A DNA stretch of 64,000 nucleotides from contig CBDHFQ010000020.1 of the NCBI GenBank assembly GCA_965262565.1, forward strand, positions 186,001-250,000, read 5' to 3'. This document shows positions 63,942 through 64,000 of the stretch, piece by piece (the first letter of the stretch is position 1; each line of letters begins with the position of its first letter). The translations under genes and the position numbers were made by a program. A model generated the notes under the pieces. It did not search any database. It was given only the letters and a program-made list of their open reading frames with translations, and had not been told where the DNA came from. The DNA is from CBDHFQ01 sp965262565 (lineage in GTDB: Bacteria > Bacteroidota > Bacteroidia > J057).

Positions 63942-64000
63942 GCCGTAATTCCCAAAAATAATTACCTCTGTAAAGGTACTAAAGTATTTCTTAAGACGTG

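Overview
The window looks like a chromosomal segment of a Bacteroidota bacterium, probably Saprospiria/Cytophagia-like rather than Bacteroides. Evidence: a SusC/SusD pair, three proteins with type IX secretion (T9SS) C-terminal sorting domains (two type A, one gliding-associated type B), many Sec lipoproteins, FG-GAP/ASPIC surface proteins, AT-rich DNA and few Shine-Dalgarno sites. Taxonomy is inferred from gene content only.

Layout. 1-2.1 kb: C-terminal part of a P-type Ca2+-type ATPase and a CNNM/DUF21-CBS protein. 2.2-6.3 kb: accessory region with a membrane-anchored STAND NTPase (EAD11-like adaptor domain at the N-terminus, FGE-sulfatase/C-type-lectin-like domain at the C-terminus). Its last ~110 bp have the composition and codon pattern of a diversity-generating retroelement (DGR) variable repeat. 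A small hairpin and a wrecked PD-(D/E)XK transposase gene follow. 6.4-7.8 kb: Kdo biosynthesis (arabinose-5-phosphate isomerase, kdsA). 7.8-13.1 kb: class A beta-lactamase-like serine hydrolase, an internally deleted class V aminotransferase, a DUF58/TPR/secreted-protein operon and an IS630 fragment. 13.1-25.5 kb: a large secreted subtilase, an NmrA-like protein, two small membrane proteins, three exported proteins of unknown role, an outer-membrane barrel protein and a second EAD11-like membrane protein.

26-59.4 kb is a large carbohydrate-related region: a secreted galactose-oxidase-like copper-radical oxidase with carbohydrate-binding modules, tagaturonate reductase, a LacI regulator divergent from glpD and a GH13 alpha-glucosidase, SusC/SusD, two CRTAC1-like FG-GAP/ASPIC lipoproteins (one fused to a Uma2-type nuclease-fold domain), a T9SS type B protein, an M16 protease, a vanadium-haloperoxidase-like lipoprotein, a Crp/Fnr regulator and a sodium/solute symporter. 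59.5-63.9 kb is a minus-strand housekeeping run: an LptF/G permease, argS and a PASTA protein.

The most striking signal is the DGR-type variable repeat at the end of the STAND/FGE protein (5221-5331). No reverse transcriptase or template repeat is visible here, so if the locus is active it must be diversified by a retroelement outside the window. A second protein with the same kind of N-terminal adaptor domain lies about 20 kb away (24781-25509) and is a candidate partner. Other notable points are the lipoprotein-Uma2 fusion (50578-54648), the complete galactose-oxidase active site (26024-29860) and two inverted repeats before the symporter. No tRNA, rRNA or CRISPR array was seen.
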